A stretch of 64,000 bases of DNA, from contig JAHEFB010000106.1 of NCBI GenBank assembly GCA_024640405.1, positions 1 through 64,000 on the forward strand, written 5' to 3'. This DNA is from Alphaproteobacteria bacterium. Its GTDB lineage: Bacteria > Pseudomonadota > Alphaproteobacteria > Rhizobiales > Aestuariivirgaceae. This document shows, in pieces, positions 44,488 through 52,218 of this stretch. Positions within the stretch are counted from its first letter, which is position 1, and every line of letters starts with the position of its first letter. The translations under genes were made by a program, and so were the position numbers. Under the pieces are notes generated by a model. That model ran no database searches, was not told the origin of the DNA, and saw nothing but the letters and a program-made list of their open reading frames with translations.

Positions 44488-44502
44488 ACAAATGCCATTT
44501 GT
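44488..44502. repeat. 15-bp perfect palindrome between tusA and soxR
   Basis: ACAAATG-C-CATTTGT is symmetrical around a single base. It lies 155 bp before the tusA start and 29 bp after the soxR stop. It could be an operator for tusA. It has no T-run and does not resemble the ATATTC sites. Confidence 0.45.
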
Positions 44503-44530
44503 TTGACGTAGAGCCAGATGCTTGCCGGTC

Positions 44531-44878
44531 TCAGCTGCCTTCTTCATCTTCTGCACAGAACATCTCGTAAAGAACGATGATCATCTGCTTCACGCGTTCG
44601 TCGCCAATCGTATAGTAAATTGTCTTGCCGTCGCGCTCAGCGTTGACCAGTCCTTCGAGTCGCAAACGGGCCAATTGCTGTGATACTGCGGGCTGGCGCG
44701 CCGACAACAACTGTTCCAGTTCCGTGACAGTGCATGGGCCTTGCGATAAACGGCACAATATCGCCAGTCGACCTTGATGCGCCAGGGCTTTCAGAAAATC
44801 CGTGGCGTCCTTTGCACTCGACATCATGTCGTCGAGGGAGTGCTCGAATTTCGGTTGTGCATTCGGCATGTTGAACAC
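44531..44878 (-). CDS. soxR: ArsR-family regulator SoxR
   Basis: A 115-residue winged-helix repressor ('LAHQGRLAILCRLSQGPCTV' and the recognition helix region 'SARQPAVSQQLARL') with cysteines at 42, 49 and 108. The 42-to-108 spacing is 66, which is the spacing I recall for the sulfur-sensing pair of sulfur-oxidiser SoxR/sHdrR proteins, so sensing by polysulfide bridging is plausible. It lies nine bases after soxS. In Pseudaminobacter SoxR binds the soxS-soxV and soxW-soxX spacers, both of which exist here. The start is GTG 44878 with AAGGA upstream. Confidence 0.88.
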   Translation of the reverse strand: MFNMPNAQPKFEHSLDDMMSSAKDATDFLKALAHQGRLAILCRLSQGPCTVTELEQLLSARQPAVSQQLARLRLEGLVNAERDGKTIYYTIGDERVKQMIIVLYEMFCAEDEEGS

Positions 44879-44887
44879 TCTGTATCC

Positions 44888-45301
44888 TTATGATTTCGGT
44901 TCGGTGGTGTCGCTTGCAACTGCTTTGTCGATTTTCGACAGCATCTGCTGCAGCATCGGCCAGAAAAAATGACTGCCCGGGTAGCCACGCAGACGGTCAA
45001 TCTCGCGGCCATTGTGCCAGACCACAAAAGTGGGTGTGTAGCTGGCTTTCTTGAGGCCTTCCAGATCTGCCGGCAAGGCGGCATGAATATCTACCCTGCG
45101 AAGTGGCGCCAGCTTGCCCTCATCGGTCTTCGGGTAGGCAACGCCAATCTCTTCGTCCCATATTTCGCACCAGTGACAGCCGTCCTGCTCCAGCATTATG
45201 AGTTGCGCAGCTTGTGCACTGACCGACACTGCCACAAGCACGCCTGAACCGAAAATCACGGTTGCCAGGAACCCGAAGAATCTGTTGCGAAGAGCTTCCA
45301 T
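44888..45301 (-). CDS. soxS: SoxS, periplasmic thioredoxin-fold protein
   Basis: A 137-residue exported protein with a signal peptide ('VAVSVSAQAA') and a CHWC redox pair in 'LEQDGCHWCEIWDEEIG'. SoxS keeps the SoxYZ carrier cysteine reactive in Paracoccus. ATG 45301 is preferred (AAGG eight bases upstream) over the GTG three codons earlier. The gene is divergent from soxV, and soxR follows it. Confidence 0.88.
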   Translation of the reverse strand: MEALRNRFFGFLATVIFGSGVLVAVSVSAQAAQLIMLEQDGCHWCEIWDEEIGVAYPKTDEGKLAPLRRVDIHAALPADLEGLKKASYTPTFVVWHNGREIDRLRGYPGSHFFWPMLQQMLSKIDKAVASDTTEPKS

Positions 45302-45330
45302 GCGTGACACCTTACAACAAATTGCAAAAT

Positions 45331-45356
45331 TTGAATATGAACTTTTTTGAATTCAA
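45331..45356. promoter_or_regulatory. Candidate SoxR operator in the soxS-soxV spacer
   Basis: The 67-bp spacer holds GAATAT (45333-45338) and a perfect palindrome TTGAATTCAA (45347-45356), with TTTGAAT repeated on the same strand. The soxS-soxV spacer is one of the two regions SoxR binds in Pseudaminobacter. The exact site is my inference. Confidence 0.5.
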
Positions 45357-45368
45357 CGGGAGAGCTGG

Positions 45369-46106
45369 GTGGATTTGGAAATCAGCTATGCAGCAGCGTT
45401 GGTAGCAGGCTTTCTGTCGTTTGCTTCGCCATGCGTGTTGCCGCTGGTGCCGCCTTATCTGTGCTTTCTTGCCGGGACTTCTATCGGTGAGCTAAGCGAT
45501 GAAGACATGTCCAGCGATGCGTGGCGTAAAGTCGTGCTGGCGGCATTGTCATTCGTCGCAGGCTTTGCAACGGTATTTGTCGCGCTGGGAGCAAGCGCCT
45601 CGTTCATCGGAAGTTTCGTAACTGACCATCTGGACATTCTGGCGAAGGTGGCAGGCGTAATCATCATCGTACTCGGTCTGCACTTCATCGGTGTTTTTCG
45701 AATTCCGCTTCTGTATCGTGATATTAGGCTTCAGGGACCGGCCAGGGCTGCCGGCCTCCTGAGTGCCTATGTTGTCGGCCTGGCATTTGCTTTCGGATGG
45801 ACGCCTTGTGTCGGTCCGGTGCTGGCGGCTATTCTGTTTGTAGCTGCTCAGGCCGGAGATGCGTTGAAAGGGGCTTCCCTGTTGTTCGCCTATGCGCTGG
45901 GTATCGGCATCCCGTTTGTTCTCGCTGCCATATTTTTCCGGCCTTTTATGAGCCTGATGCAGCGTCATCGCCATCGCATGGGCATTGTTGAAAAGATTAC
46001 CGGCGGATTGTTGGTGGTAACAGGCATCTTGTTCATAACAGGCGGAATGTCCACTATTGCTTACTACATTCTTGAATTGTTCCCAGGGTTGGGCGCTGTT
46101 GGATAA
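45369..46106 (+). CDS. soxV: SoxV, CcdA/DsbD-family membrane thiol-electron transporter
   Basis: A 245-residue protein with six membrane segments and the two membrane cysteines in 'FASPCVLPLVPPY' and 'FGWTPCVGPVLAAIL'. It carries electrons from cytoplasmic thioredoxin to periplasmic SoxW and related thioredoxins. The start is GTG 45369 with GGGAG upstream. soxW follows by 12 bp. Confidence 0.93.
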   Translation: MDLEISYAAALVAGFLSFASPCVLPLVPPYLCFLAGTSIGELSDEDMSSDAWRKVVLAALSFVAGFATVFVALGASASFIGSFVTDHLDILAKVAGVIIIVLGLHFIGVFRIPLLYRDIRLQGPARAAGLLSAYVVGLAFAFGWTPCVGPVLAAILFVAAQAGDALKGASLLFAYALGIGIPFVLAAIFFRPFMSLMQRHRHRMGIVEKITGGLLVVTGILFITGGMSTIAYYILELFPGLGAVG

Positions 46107-46118
46107 GGAGAAATTGAC

Positions 46119-46700
46119 ATGAGAGTTTTTCTTGCTATCGGCATCTTGCTGGCCGGCCTTGCCAGCTCCGCTGCTGCTGAAATCGGCGATGATGGCCTGC
46201 ACAAACAGGACTGGTTTGCGACTACCTTTCGCGACATCAGGGAAGACATGAAGAACGCCAAATCCGAAGGCAAACGTCTTGTGCTGATCTTTGAGCAACG
46301 TGGATGCAGCTACTGCCGCCAGATCCATGAGCAGGTGCTGACGGACCCGGAGGTAAAAGATTTCATCAAGACCAACTATATGGTGGTCCAGTACAATCTG
46401 TATGGCGATGAAGAAGTCACCGACCTGGATGGTGAAACGCTGACTGAAAAAACAGCCGCGCGCAAGTGGCGGGTAACCTTCACGCCGACAATCTTTTTTA
46501 TGCCGGAAGAAGCAGACGGCAAGAAGGATGTTGGTGCCTCCACGGTTTCGGTCATGCCGGGCGCTTTCAGAAAGGGGACGTTCCTCGACATGTTTCAGTG
46601 GGTTCACAAAAAGGGCTACGAAACTGACGAGGGTTTTCAGCGTTATCATGCACGCCGAATTATCGAACGCCGTGAAGCCGGTGAGAAAAACACTGATTGA
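46119..46700 (+). CDS. soxW: SoxW, periplasmic thioredoxin
   Basis: A 193-residue exported thioredoxin-like protein with a signal peptide (1-20, 'SSAAA') and CSYC in 'FEQRGCSYCRQIHEQVL'. The cis-Pro region 'VTFTPTIFFM' is present. It receives electrons from SoxV. AAGGAG precedes ATG 46119. A 143-bp spacer follows before soxX. Confidence 0.9.
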   Translation: MRVFLAIGILLAGLASSAAAEIGDDGLHKQDWFATTFRDIREDMKNAKSEGKRLVLIFEQRGCSYCRQIHEQVLTDPEVKDFIKTNYMVVQYNLYGDEEVTDLDGETLTEKTAARKWRVTFTPTIFFMPEEADGKKDVGASTVSVMPGAFRKGTFLDMFQWVHKKGYETDEGFQRYHARRIIERREAGEKNTD

Positions 46701-46752
46701 TTTCAATGCCTAAGTTGGTCGGCAGTCAAAATGTCCGGAAGTACGGTATATC

Positions 46753-46774
46753 ATATTCATTCAAGAACATGAAT
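46753..46774. promoter_or_regulatory. Candidate SoxR operator in the soxW-soxX spacer
   Basis: ATATTC (46753-46758) is part of an inverted repeat ATTCAT-N8-ATGAAT (46755-46774), 69 bp before the soxX start. The soxW-soxX spacer is a known SoxR target in related bacteria; the site itself is inferred here. Confidence 0.55.
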
Positions 46775-46843
46775 TTGTCTTGATATCCTTGGATTCGTGA
46801 ACTAGGCTTGCATTCAATAATAGAAGAAAACTGGAGGAAGTTG

Positions 46844-47311
46844 ATGAGGACCATCCTGAAAATGGGATTAGCCGGTGCATGTCTGGCGGCTCTGGCAACT
46901 GCCACGGCCCAAGCAGGTGATGTAGCGCCTATGGACGTCAAGTTTACAGACGACGGCGTGATGGCGTCGCTGACTGGTGTAGCAGGCGATGCTGCCAAGG
47001 GAAGGGAGGTATTTTCCAATCGCAAACTGGGCAATTGTCTGGCTTGCCACGTCAATGCCGAACAGAAGGAACATTCTTTCCACGGCGAAGTCGGGCCGCC
47101 GCTTGATGGCGCCGCAGACCGTTACTCGGAAGCCGAGTTGCGGGCGATCGTGATCAATTCCAAACAGGCTCTGACAGACAAGACAATCATGCCGGGCTTT
47201 TACAGTCTCAAGCTGGGGGTCAGGGTCAACAAGAAGTTCGCCGGCAAGACCATATTGACGGCTCAGCAGGTTGAAGACGTCGTGGCTTACTTGTCCACGT
47301 TGAAAGAATAG
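46844..47311 (+). CDS. soxX: SoxX, monoheme cytochrome c of SoxAX
   Basis: A 155-residue exported cytochrome with a signal peptide (1-25) and one heme site, Cys65-Leu-Ala-Cys68-His69. A Met in 'TIMPGFYSL' is the probable distal ligand. With SoxA it couples thiosulfate to the SoxY cysteine. ATG 46844 is chosen for its GGAGGAAG ribosome site. It heads soxXYZABCD. Confidence 0.94.
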   Translation: MRTILKMGLAGACLAALATATAQAGDVAPMDVKFTDDGVMASLTGVAGDAAKGREVFSNRKLGNCLACHVNAEQKEHSFHGEVGPPLDGAADRYSEAELRAIVINSKQALTDKTIMPGFYSLKLGVRVNKKFAGKTILTAQQVEDVVAYLSTLKE

Positions 47312-47322
47312 GAGTTATTGCA

Positions 47323-47778
47323 ATGAAGCTCGACAGGAGACAGGTACTTGGCCTGACAGCCGGTGCCGCAGTATTTGCAGTTGCAGGAGTAAGGGTAACC
47401 CCGGCCACTGCAGCCGCAGAAGATGCTGCAAAAAGAATTATGGAGTTCACCGGTGGAAAGCAGCCGGCCTCCGGAAAGATTACCCTTAAGACCCCTGAAA
47501 TTGCAGAAAACGGTAATACCGTTCCGATTTCAGTGTCGGTTGAAAGTGCCATGTCCGGCGATGACATGGTTCAATCAGTCATGATCCTGGCTGAAGGCAA
47601 TCCGAACCCGGATGTGGCCACATTCCACTTTACGGAGCTCAGCGGTGAAGCGTCAGCGACAACCCGCATGCGACTGGCAAAGACCCAGAATGTTGTCGCG
47701 ATTGCAAAGATGAAAGATGGCTCGGTGTATTCCGATACCAGGCAGGTCAAGGTCACCATCGGTGGCTGTGGCGGCTAG
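47323..47778 (+). CDS. soxY: SoxY, sulfur-carrier subunit of SoxYZ
   Basis: A 151-residue protein with the diagnostic C-terminal swinging arm ending 'GGCGG' (Cys149), where sulfur intermediates are bound. The N-terminus 'DRRQVLGLTAGAAVFAVAG' is a twin-arginine signal, matching Tat export of the folded SoxYZ pair. AGGAG is seven bases before ATG 47323. Confidence 0.96.
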   Translation: MKLDRRQVLGLTAGAAVFAVAGVRVTPATAAAEDAAKRIMEFTGGKQPASGKITLKTPEIAENGNTVPISVSVESAMSGDDMVQSVMILAEGNPNPDVATFHFTELSGEASATTRMRLAKTQNVVAIAKMKDGSVYSDTRQVKVTIGGCGG

Positions 47779-47801
47779 CATTTTCAAGAGGACATATTAA
47801 A

Positions 47802-48128
47802 ATGGCAAACGCAAAACCACGCGTGAAGGTGCCCAAGTCGGCCAAGGCTGGCGAGATTATCACCATCAAGACACTGATCAGCCACAAGATGGAATCGGGT
47901 CAGCGCAAGGATAAGGCCGGCAAGGTCATTCCGCGCAAAATCATCAACAAGTTTACCTGTGAATTCAACGGAACCAAAGTTTTCGAGTGTGATATCGACC
48001 CGGCGATTTCGGTTAATCCATATATCGAGTTCACAGCCAAAGTGACTGAATCAGGCGAGTTCAAGTTCACCTGGGTGGACGACGACGGCTCTGTTTATGA
48101 AACAAGCAAAAAAATCGAGGTCAAGTGA
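47802..48128 (+). CDS. soxZ: SoxZ, partner subunit of SoxYZ
   Basis: A 108-residue all-beta protein without a signal peptide, as is normal because it is exported with SoxY. 'PRVKVPKSAKAGEIITIKTL' and 'GTKVFECDIDPAISVNPYIE' are family-typical. One cysteine in 'FTCEFNG' and one in 'FECDID' are common in SoxZ. It follows soxY by 23 bp. Confidence 0.95.
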   Translation: MANAKPRVKVPKSAKAGEIITIKTLISHKMESGQRKDKAGKVIPRKIINKFTCEFNGTKVFECDIDPAISVNPYIEFTAKVTESGEFKFTWVDDDGSVYETSKKIEVK

Positions 48129-48202
48129 CGTGGAGCTGCGGCAGTTCAAAGACAGCTGCCGCCCGGCTGCATGAAACAAACAGAACTTCGGGAGGAAACA
48201 GA

Positions 48203-49057
48203 ATGAACTCAACTACACTCAAGTGGGCCGGTTTGCTGGCAGCCGCGTCGATCTTTGCGGCTGGTCAGGCAATCGCCGGACCAGACAACAACAAACTGAT
48301 GATTGATGGCAAGGAACTGGTCACAGACCTGAAGGGTCCCGAAGGCGGGCCGCTGGAACATATCTATTCCGGTTGGCGTTTTCGTGCGTCGGAAACCCAG
48401 GCCTTCGAACTTGACGATTTCGAGAATCCGGCTTTTCCAGCCGTCGATCTGGGTGAGGAATTATGGAATACAGTCGAAGGTGAGGCTGGGAAGTCTTGTG
48501 CGACATGCCACAATGATGCATCGGAGACCATGAAGGGCGTCCGTGCATCAATGCCCAAGTGGAATGAAAAACTTGGCAAGCCGCACACCCTGGAAACCCA
48601 GATCAATGCCTGCCGAACGGAGAACCTGAAGGCGGAAGCCTGGAAGTGGGAAGCGCCAAACATGCTGGCGATGACTTCATACATTGGCCTTCAGTCCCGC
48701 GGCATGCCGGTCAATGTACAAACCGATGGTCCAATGCAGTCCTGGAACGACAAGGGTAAAGAGCTTTACTATTCCCGCGTTGGTCAGCTCGACATGTCAT
48801 GCGCCAATTGTCATGAAGACAACTACGGCAAGATGATACGCGCCGATCACCTCAGTCAGGGGCACATCAACGGGTTTCCGACTTACCGGCTGAAGTGGGG
48901 TGGTCTGGGATCCATTCACCGCCGCTTCTCCGGCTGCATGAAGAATATTCGCGCAACACCTTACAAACGCGGCTCGGATGAGTTTATCGCGCTGGAACTG
49001 TATCTGGCGTCGCGTGGGACAGGACTGGCAGTGGAAACACCTGCTGTTCGCAACTGA
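48203..49057 (+). CDS. soxA: SoxA, diheme cytochrome c of SoxAX
   Basis: A 284-residue exported protein with two heme sites (CATCH at 99-103, CANCH at 200-204) and the active-site Cys245 in 'RFSGCMKNIRATP', which becomes the persulfide heme ligand. It joins thiosulfate to SoxY with SoxX. ATG 48203 with GGGAGGAAACAGA is preferred over the longer frame starting at 48125. A strong terminator follows 20 bp after the stop. Confidence 0.95.
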   Translation: MNSTTLKWAGLLAAASIFAAGQAIAGPDNNKLMIDGKELVTDLKGPEGGPLEHIYSGWRFRASETQAFELDDFENPAFPAVDLGEELWNTVEGEAGKSCATCHNDASETMKGVRASMPKWNEKLGKPHTLETQINACRTENLKAEAWKWEAPNMLAMTSYIGLQSRGMPVNVQTDGPMQSWNDKGKELYYSRVGQLDMSCANCHEDNYGKMIRADHLSQGHINGFPTYRLKWGGLGSIHRRFSGCMKNIRATPYKRGSDEFIALELYLASRGTGLAVETPAVRN

Positions 49058-49077
49058 CCGATATTTGACGAGACTTG

Positions 49078-49114
49078 TGGCGGGCATTTTTTGCGAAGTG
49101 CCCGCCATTTTTTT
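49078..49114 (+). terminator. Strong rho-independent terminator between soxA and soxB
   Basis: TGGCGGGCA (49078-49086) pairs perfectly with TGCCCGCCA (49099-49107) and is followed by seven T. It stands inside the sox operon, 66 bp before soxB, so soxXYZA and soxBCD probably differ in transcript level. Confidence 0.88.
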
Positions 49115-49179
49115 ACCCGAAAGACGGGTTTCGACCCCGAAAGGGCCTGAAAAACTAAGCTTTACAGAGGTTTTTGGCC

Positions 49180-50877
49180 ATGTTTACCAGACGTGACTTC
49201 TTGCAGTACACAATCAATGCGGGTGCCGCACTGGGTGTTGCCGGTTACGGTGCCAACATCACACGTGCTCTTGCGCAGCAGAAACTCACACAGGATGAGT
49301 TGCTGAAGTTTGACTCGAAAGGTCAGATTACACTGCTGCATTTCACCGATGTCCATGCTCAGCTGAAACCGGTTTATTTTCGCCCGCCCGACACCAATAT
49401 CGGTATTGGCGACTATGCCGGCATTCCCCCGCATCTGGTAGGCGAAGAGTTCCTGAAGTATTTTGGAATCACCAAGGGTTCGCCGCTTGCTTACGCCCAT
49501 ACCATGGTCAATTACGAAGAGTTGGCCCGCACCTACGGACGCCTTGGTGGTCTGGATCGTACAGCAACTTTGGTGAAGGCAATCCGGGGTGAGCGAGGTG
49601 ACGACAGGGTATTGTTTCTGGACGGCGGCGATACCTGGCAGGGGTCCTACACATCACTTAAATCCAATGGTCAGGATGTAGTTGACTGCATGAAACTGCT
49701 CAAACCCGATGCGATGGTCGGGCATTGGGAATTCACACTTGGTGAAGACCGGGTCAAGGAAATCATCGATGACATGGGGTATCCATTCCTTGCGTCGAAC
49801 ATTTTTGACAATGAATGGGATGAGCCGGTGTTTGAAAGCACCGCGATGTTTGAAAAAGGCGGGGTTAAGGTTGCCGTCATCGGTCAGGCCATGCCTTACA
49901 CACCAATTTCCAATCCAGGCTGGATGTTCCCCAAATGGTCGTTTGGTATCCGGCCGGAGACGCTGCAGGAAAATGTCGACAAGGCCCGCGGCGATGGCGC
50001 TGAAGTCGTAGTTTTGTTGTCGCATAACGGGTTTGATGTCGATCGCAAGCTGGCAGGTGTGGTGAACGGCATCGATGTCATCCTGACCGGCCACACCCAT
50101 GATGCCACCCCGCAGGCCATTGAAATCGGCAGCACACTGTTGTTGGCGTCAGGCTCGCACGGGAAATATCTGGGCCGGGTTGATCTGGAGGTAAGGGACG
50201 GCAAGGTGGTTGGTCATTCTTCCAATCTGATCCCGGTGTTTTCAGATGTGATTCAACCAGATTCAGAAATGGCAGCGAAAATCGATGAAGTGCGCAAACC
50301 CCATGAGACCGAGTTGAACCGGGTGCTCGGCAAGACCGAAAATCTACTTTATCGAAGAGGCAATTTTAACGGCACCTGGGACGATCTCATCTGTCAGGGG
50401 ATCATCGAGCAGCGCGACACCCAGATTGCCCTGTCTCCGGGTTTCAGATGGGGCACCACGCTGCTGCCGGATCAGGATATTGCTGTTGACGACCTGTATA
50501 CCCAAACATCGATGAGTTATCCGTCGGTGTACCGGCTGGAGTTTACTGGCACGCAGATGAAAGAAATTCTCGAAGACGTTTGTGACAACCTGTTCAATAA
50601 GGATCCGTTCCTCCAGCAGGGCGGTGACATGGTTCGGGTCGGCGGCATGAGCTACACCTGCTCGCCCAATGCGGATATGGGAGGGCGTATTTCAGATATG
50701 CGCCTGATGTCCACTGGAGAACTGCTTGAGGCGGACAAAAAATATGTCGTCGGCGGGTGGGCTTCAGTCAACGAGAATGTTGAGGGCCCCGCCATCTATG
50801 ACCTGATGGAAAAACACATCACTCAGAAGCAGGTCGTCAGTTTGCACGATCAGCCAACCGTAAAAGTCGAAATGTAG
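49180..50877 (+). CDS. soxB: SoxB, dimanganese thiosulfohydrolase
   Basis: A 565-residue 5'-nucleotidase-family enzyme with metal and substrate motifs 'HFTDVHAQL', 'LDGGDTWQGS', the SoxB-specific 'GHWEFTLG', 'LLSHNGFD' and 'LTGHTHD'. It releases sulfate from SoxY-bound thiosulfonate in the periplasm. 'TRRDFLQYTINAGAALG' is a twin-arginine signal. ATG 49180 is chosen (AGAGG nine bases upstream) over TTG 49174. Confidence 0.96.
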   Translation: MFTRRDFLQYTINAGAALGVAGYGANITRALAQQKLTQDELLKFDSKGQITLLHFTDVHAQLKPVYFRPPDTNIGIGDYAGIPPHLVGEEFLKYFGITKGSPLAYAHTMVNYEELARTYGRLGGLDRTATLVKAIRGERGDDRVLFLDGGDTWQGSYTSLKSNGQDVVDCMKLLKPDAMVGHWEFTLGEDRVKEIIDDMGYPFLASNIFDNEWDEPVFESTAMFEKGGVKVAVIGQAMPYTPISNPGWMFPKWSFGIRPETLQENVDKARGDGAEVVVLLSHNGFDVDRKLAGVVNGIDVILTGHTHDATPQAIEIGSTLLLASGSHGKYLGRVDLEVRDGKVVGHSSNLIPVFSDVIQPDSEMAAKIDEVRKPHETELNRVLGKTENLLYRRGNFNGTWDDLICQGIIEQRDTQIALSPGFRWGTTLLPDQDIAVDDLYTQTSMSYPSVYRLEFTGTQMKEILEDVCDNLFNKDPFLQQGGDMVRVGGMSYTCSPNADMGGRISDMRLMSTGELLEADKKYVVGGWASVNENVEGPAIYDLMEKHITQKQVVSLHDQPTVKVEM

Positions 50878-50892
50878 GGTCTTTGGGCTTTT

Positions 50893-50910
50893 ATATTCAA
50901 ATAAATGAAT
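50893..50910. promoter_or_regulatory. ATATTC-type dyad before soxC
   Basis: ATATTC (50893-50898) overlaps ATTCA-N6-TGAAT (50895-50910), 34 bp before the soxC start. It may mark a further SoxR-controlled promoter for soxCD. Confidence 0.4.
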
Positions 50911-50943
50911 GTATGGTGCGAGTCAGCACGAGGAGTGACGCTC

Positions 50944-52218
50944 ATGTCTGATGATGCAATATACCCGAAAACAATGACCAGCCGTCGTAGCTTCCTGGGG
51001 GCGGGTCTGGCGCTTGGCGGCGCAGCACTTGCAAAACCGGCTCTTGCTGGTGACGGCGAGGCCGCCATTCTTGAAAAGCAGGACTGGACCCAGTACCTCG
51101 GCGACGGAGTGGATGCGCGTCCATACGGCCACCCTTCGGAGTTTGAAAAAAATGTTGTACGGCGCAATGTTTCCTGGCTGACGGCTGATCCGATTTCGTC
51201 TGTCAACTTTACGCCGCTGCATGACCTGGACGGCATCATCACACCGAATGGCCTTTGTTTTGAGCGCCATCATGCCGGGATTGCCGAGGTGGATCCGGCA
51301 CAACATCGCTTGATGATAAATGGCCTGGTGGAAAAGCCGCTGGTTTTCACCATGGCTGACATCATGCGTTTTCCGCGTGAAAATCGCATCTACTTCCTCG
51401 AATGTGCAGCTAACTCCGGCATGGAATGGCGCGGTGCCCAGCTCAATGGCTGCCAGTTCACTCACGGCATGATTCACAATGTGATGTACACAGGTGTTCC
51501 GCTAAAGCTGCTTTTGCAGGAAGCCGGCGTGAAAACCAATGGCAAATGGGTGATGCCGGAAGGTGCTGATGCGTCTGTCATGACGCGCTCTGTTCCCCTG
51601 GGCAAAGCCATGCAGGATTGCCTTGTTGCCTTCAAGATGAACGGCGAGGCCTTGCGTCCCGAACAGGGGTATCCGCTTCGCCTCGTGGTACCTGGGTGGG
51701 AAGGTAACATGTGGGTCAAATGGCTGCGTCGCCTGGAGATTGGCGACGAGCCATGGCATCACCGTGAGGAAACCTCAAAATACACCGACCTTCTGGAAAA
51801 CGGTAAAGCGCGGCGGTTCACATGGGAAATGGATGCAAAATCCGTCATTACCAACCCCAGCCCGCAGGCGCCATTGCTGCACAAGAAAGGTCAGACGGTT
51901 ATCACCGGAGTTGCATGGTCTGGTCGAGGCACAATCGACCGGGTGGATGTATCGATCGATGGTGGCCGCAACTGGAAAACGGCGCGGATTGACGGGCCGA
52001 GTTTCGACAAGTCGATGCACCGTTTCTACTATGATTTTGACTGGGACGGATCGCCGCTGCTGCTGCAGTCCCGGGCGATGGATTCCACCGGTTATGTTCA
52101 GCCCACAAAAAAACAGTTGCGTGTCGAACGCGGGACCAACTCCATCTATCACAATAACGGTATTCAAACCTGGCATGTGAAAGCCAATGGCGAGGTTGAA
52201 AATGTCGAAGTATCTTAG
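50944..52218 (+). CDS. soxC: SoxC, molybdenum subunit of sulfane dehydrogenase SoxCD
   Basis: A 424-residue sulfite-oxidase-family protein with the Mo-binding Cys in 'YFLECAANSGMEW' and a dimerisation domain after about residue 280. The twin-arginine signal is 'TSRRSFLGAGLALGGAAL'. ATG 50944 has GAGGAG nine bases upstream; the in-frame ATG 50905 overlaps a candidate operator. SoxCD oxidises the sulfane sulfur left on SoxY, releasing six electrons. Its presence beside dsr is notable. Confidence 0.95.
   Translation: MSDDAIYPKTMTSRRSFLGAGLALGGAALAKPALAGDGEAAILEKQDWTQYLGDGVDARPYGHPSEFEKNVVRRNVSWLTADPISSVNFTPLHDLDGIITPNGLCFERHHAGIAEVDPAQHRLMINGLVEKPLVFTMADIMRFPRENRIYFLECAANSGMEWRGAQLNGCQFTHGMIHNVMYTGVPLKLLLQEAGVKTNGKWVMPEGADASVMTRSVPLGKAMQDCLVAFKMNGEALRPEQGYPLRLVVPGWEGNMWVKWLRRLEIGDEPWHHREETSKYTDLLENGKARRFTWEMDAKSVITNPSPQAPLLHKKGQTVITGVAWSGRGTIDRVDVSIDGGRNWKTARIDGPSFDKSMHRFYYDFDWDGSPLLLQSRAMDSTGYVQPTKKQLRVERGTNSIYHNNGIQTWHVKANGEVENVEVS

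Noticed and set aside
45549-46706. 385-codon minus-strand frame opposite soxV and soxW
   Set aside because: Lies wholly under two clear sox genes and has a low-complexity, charged composition.
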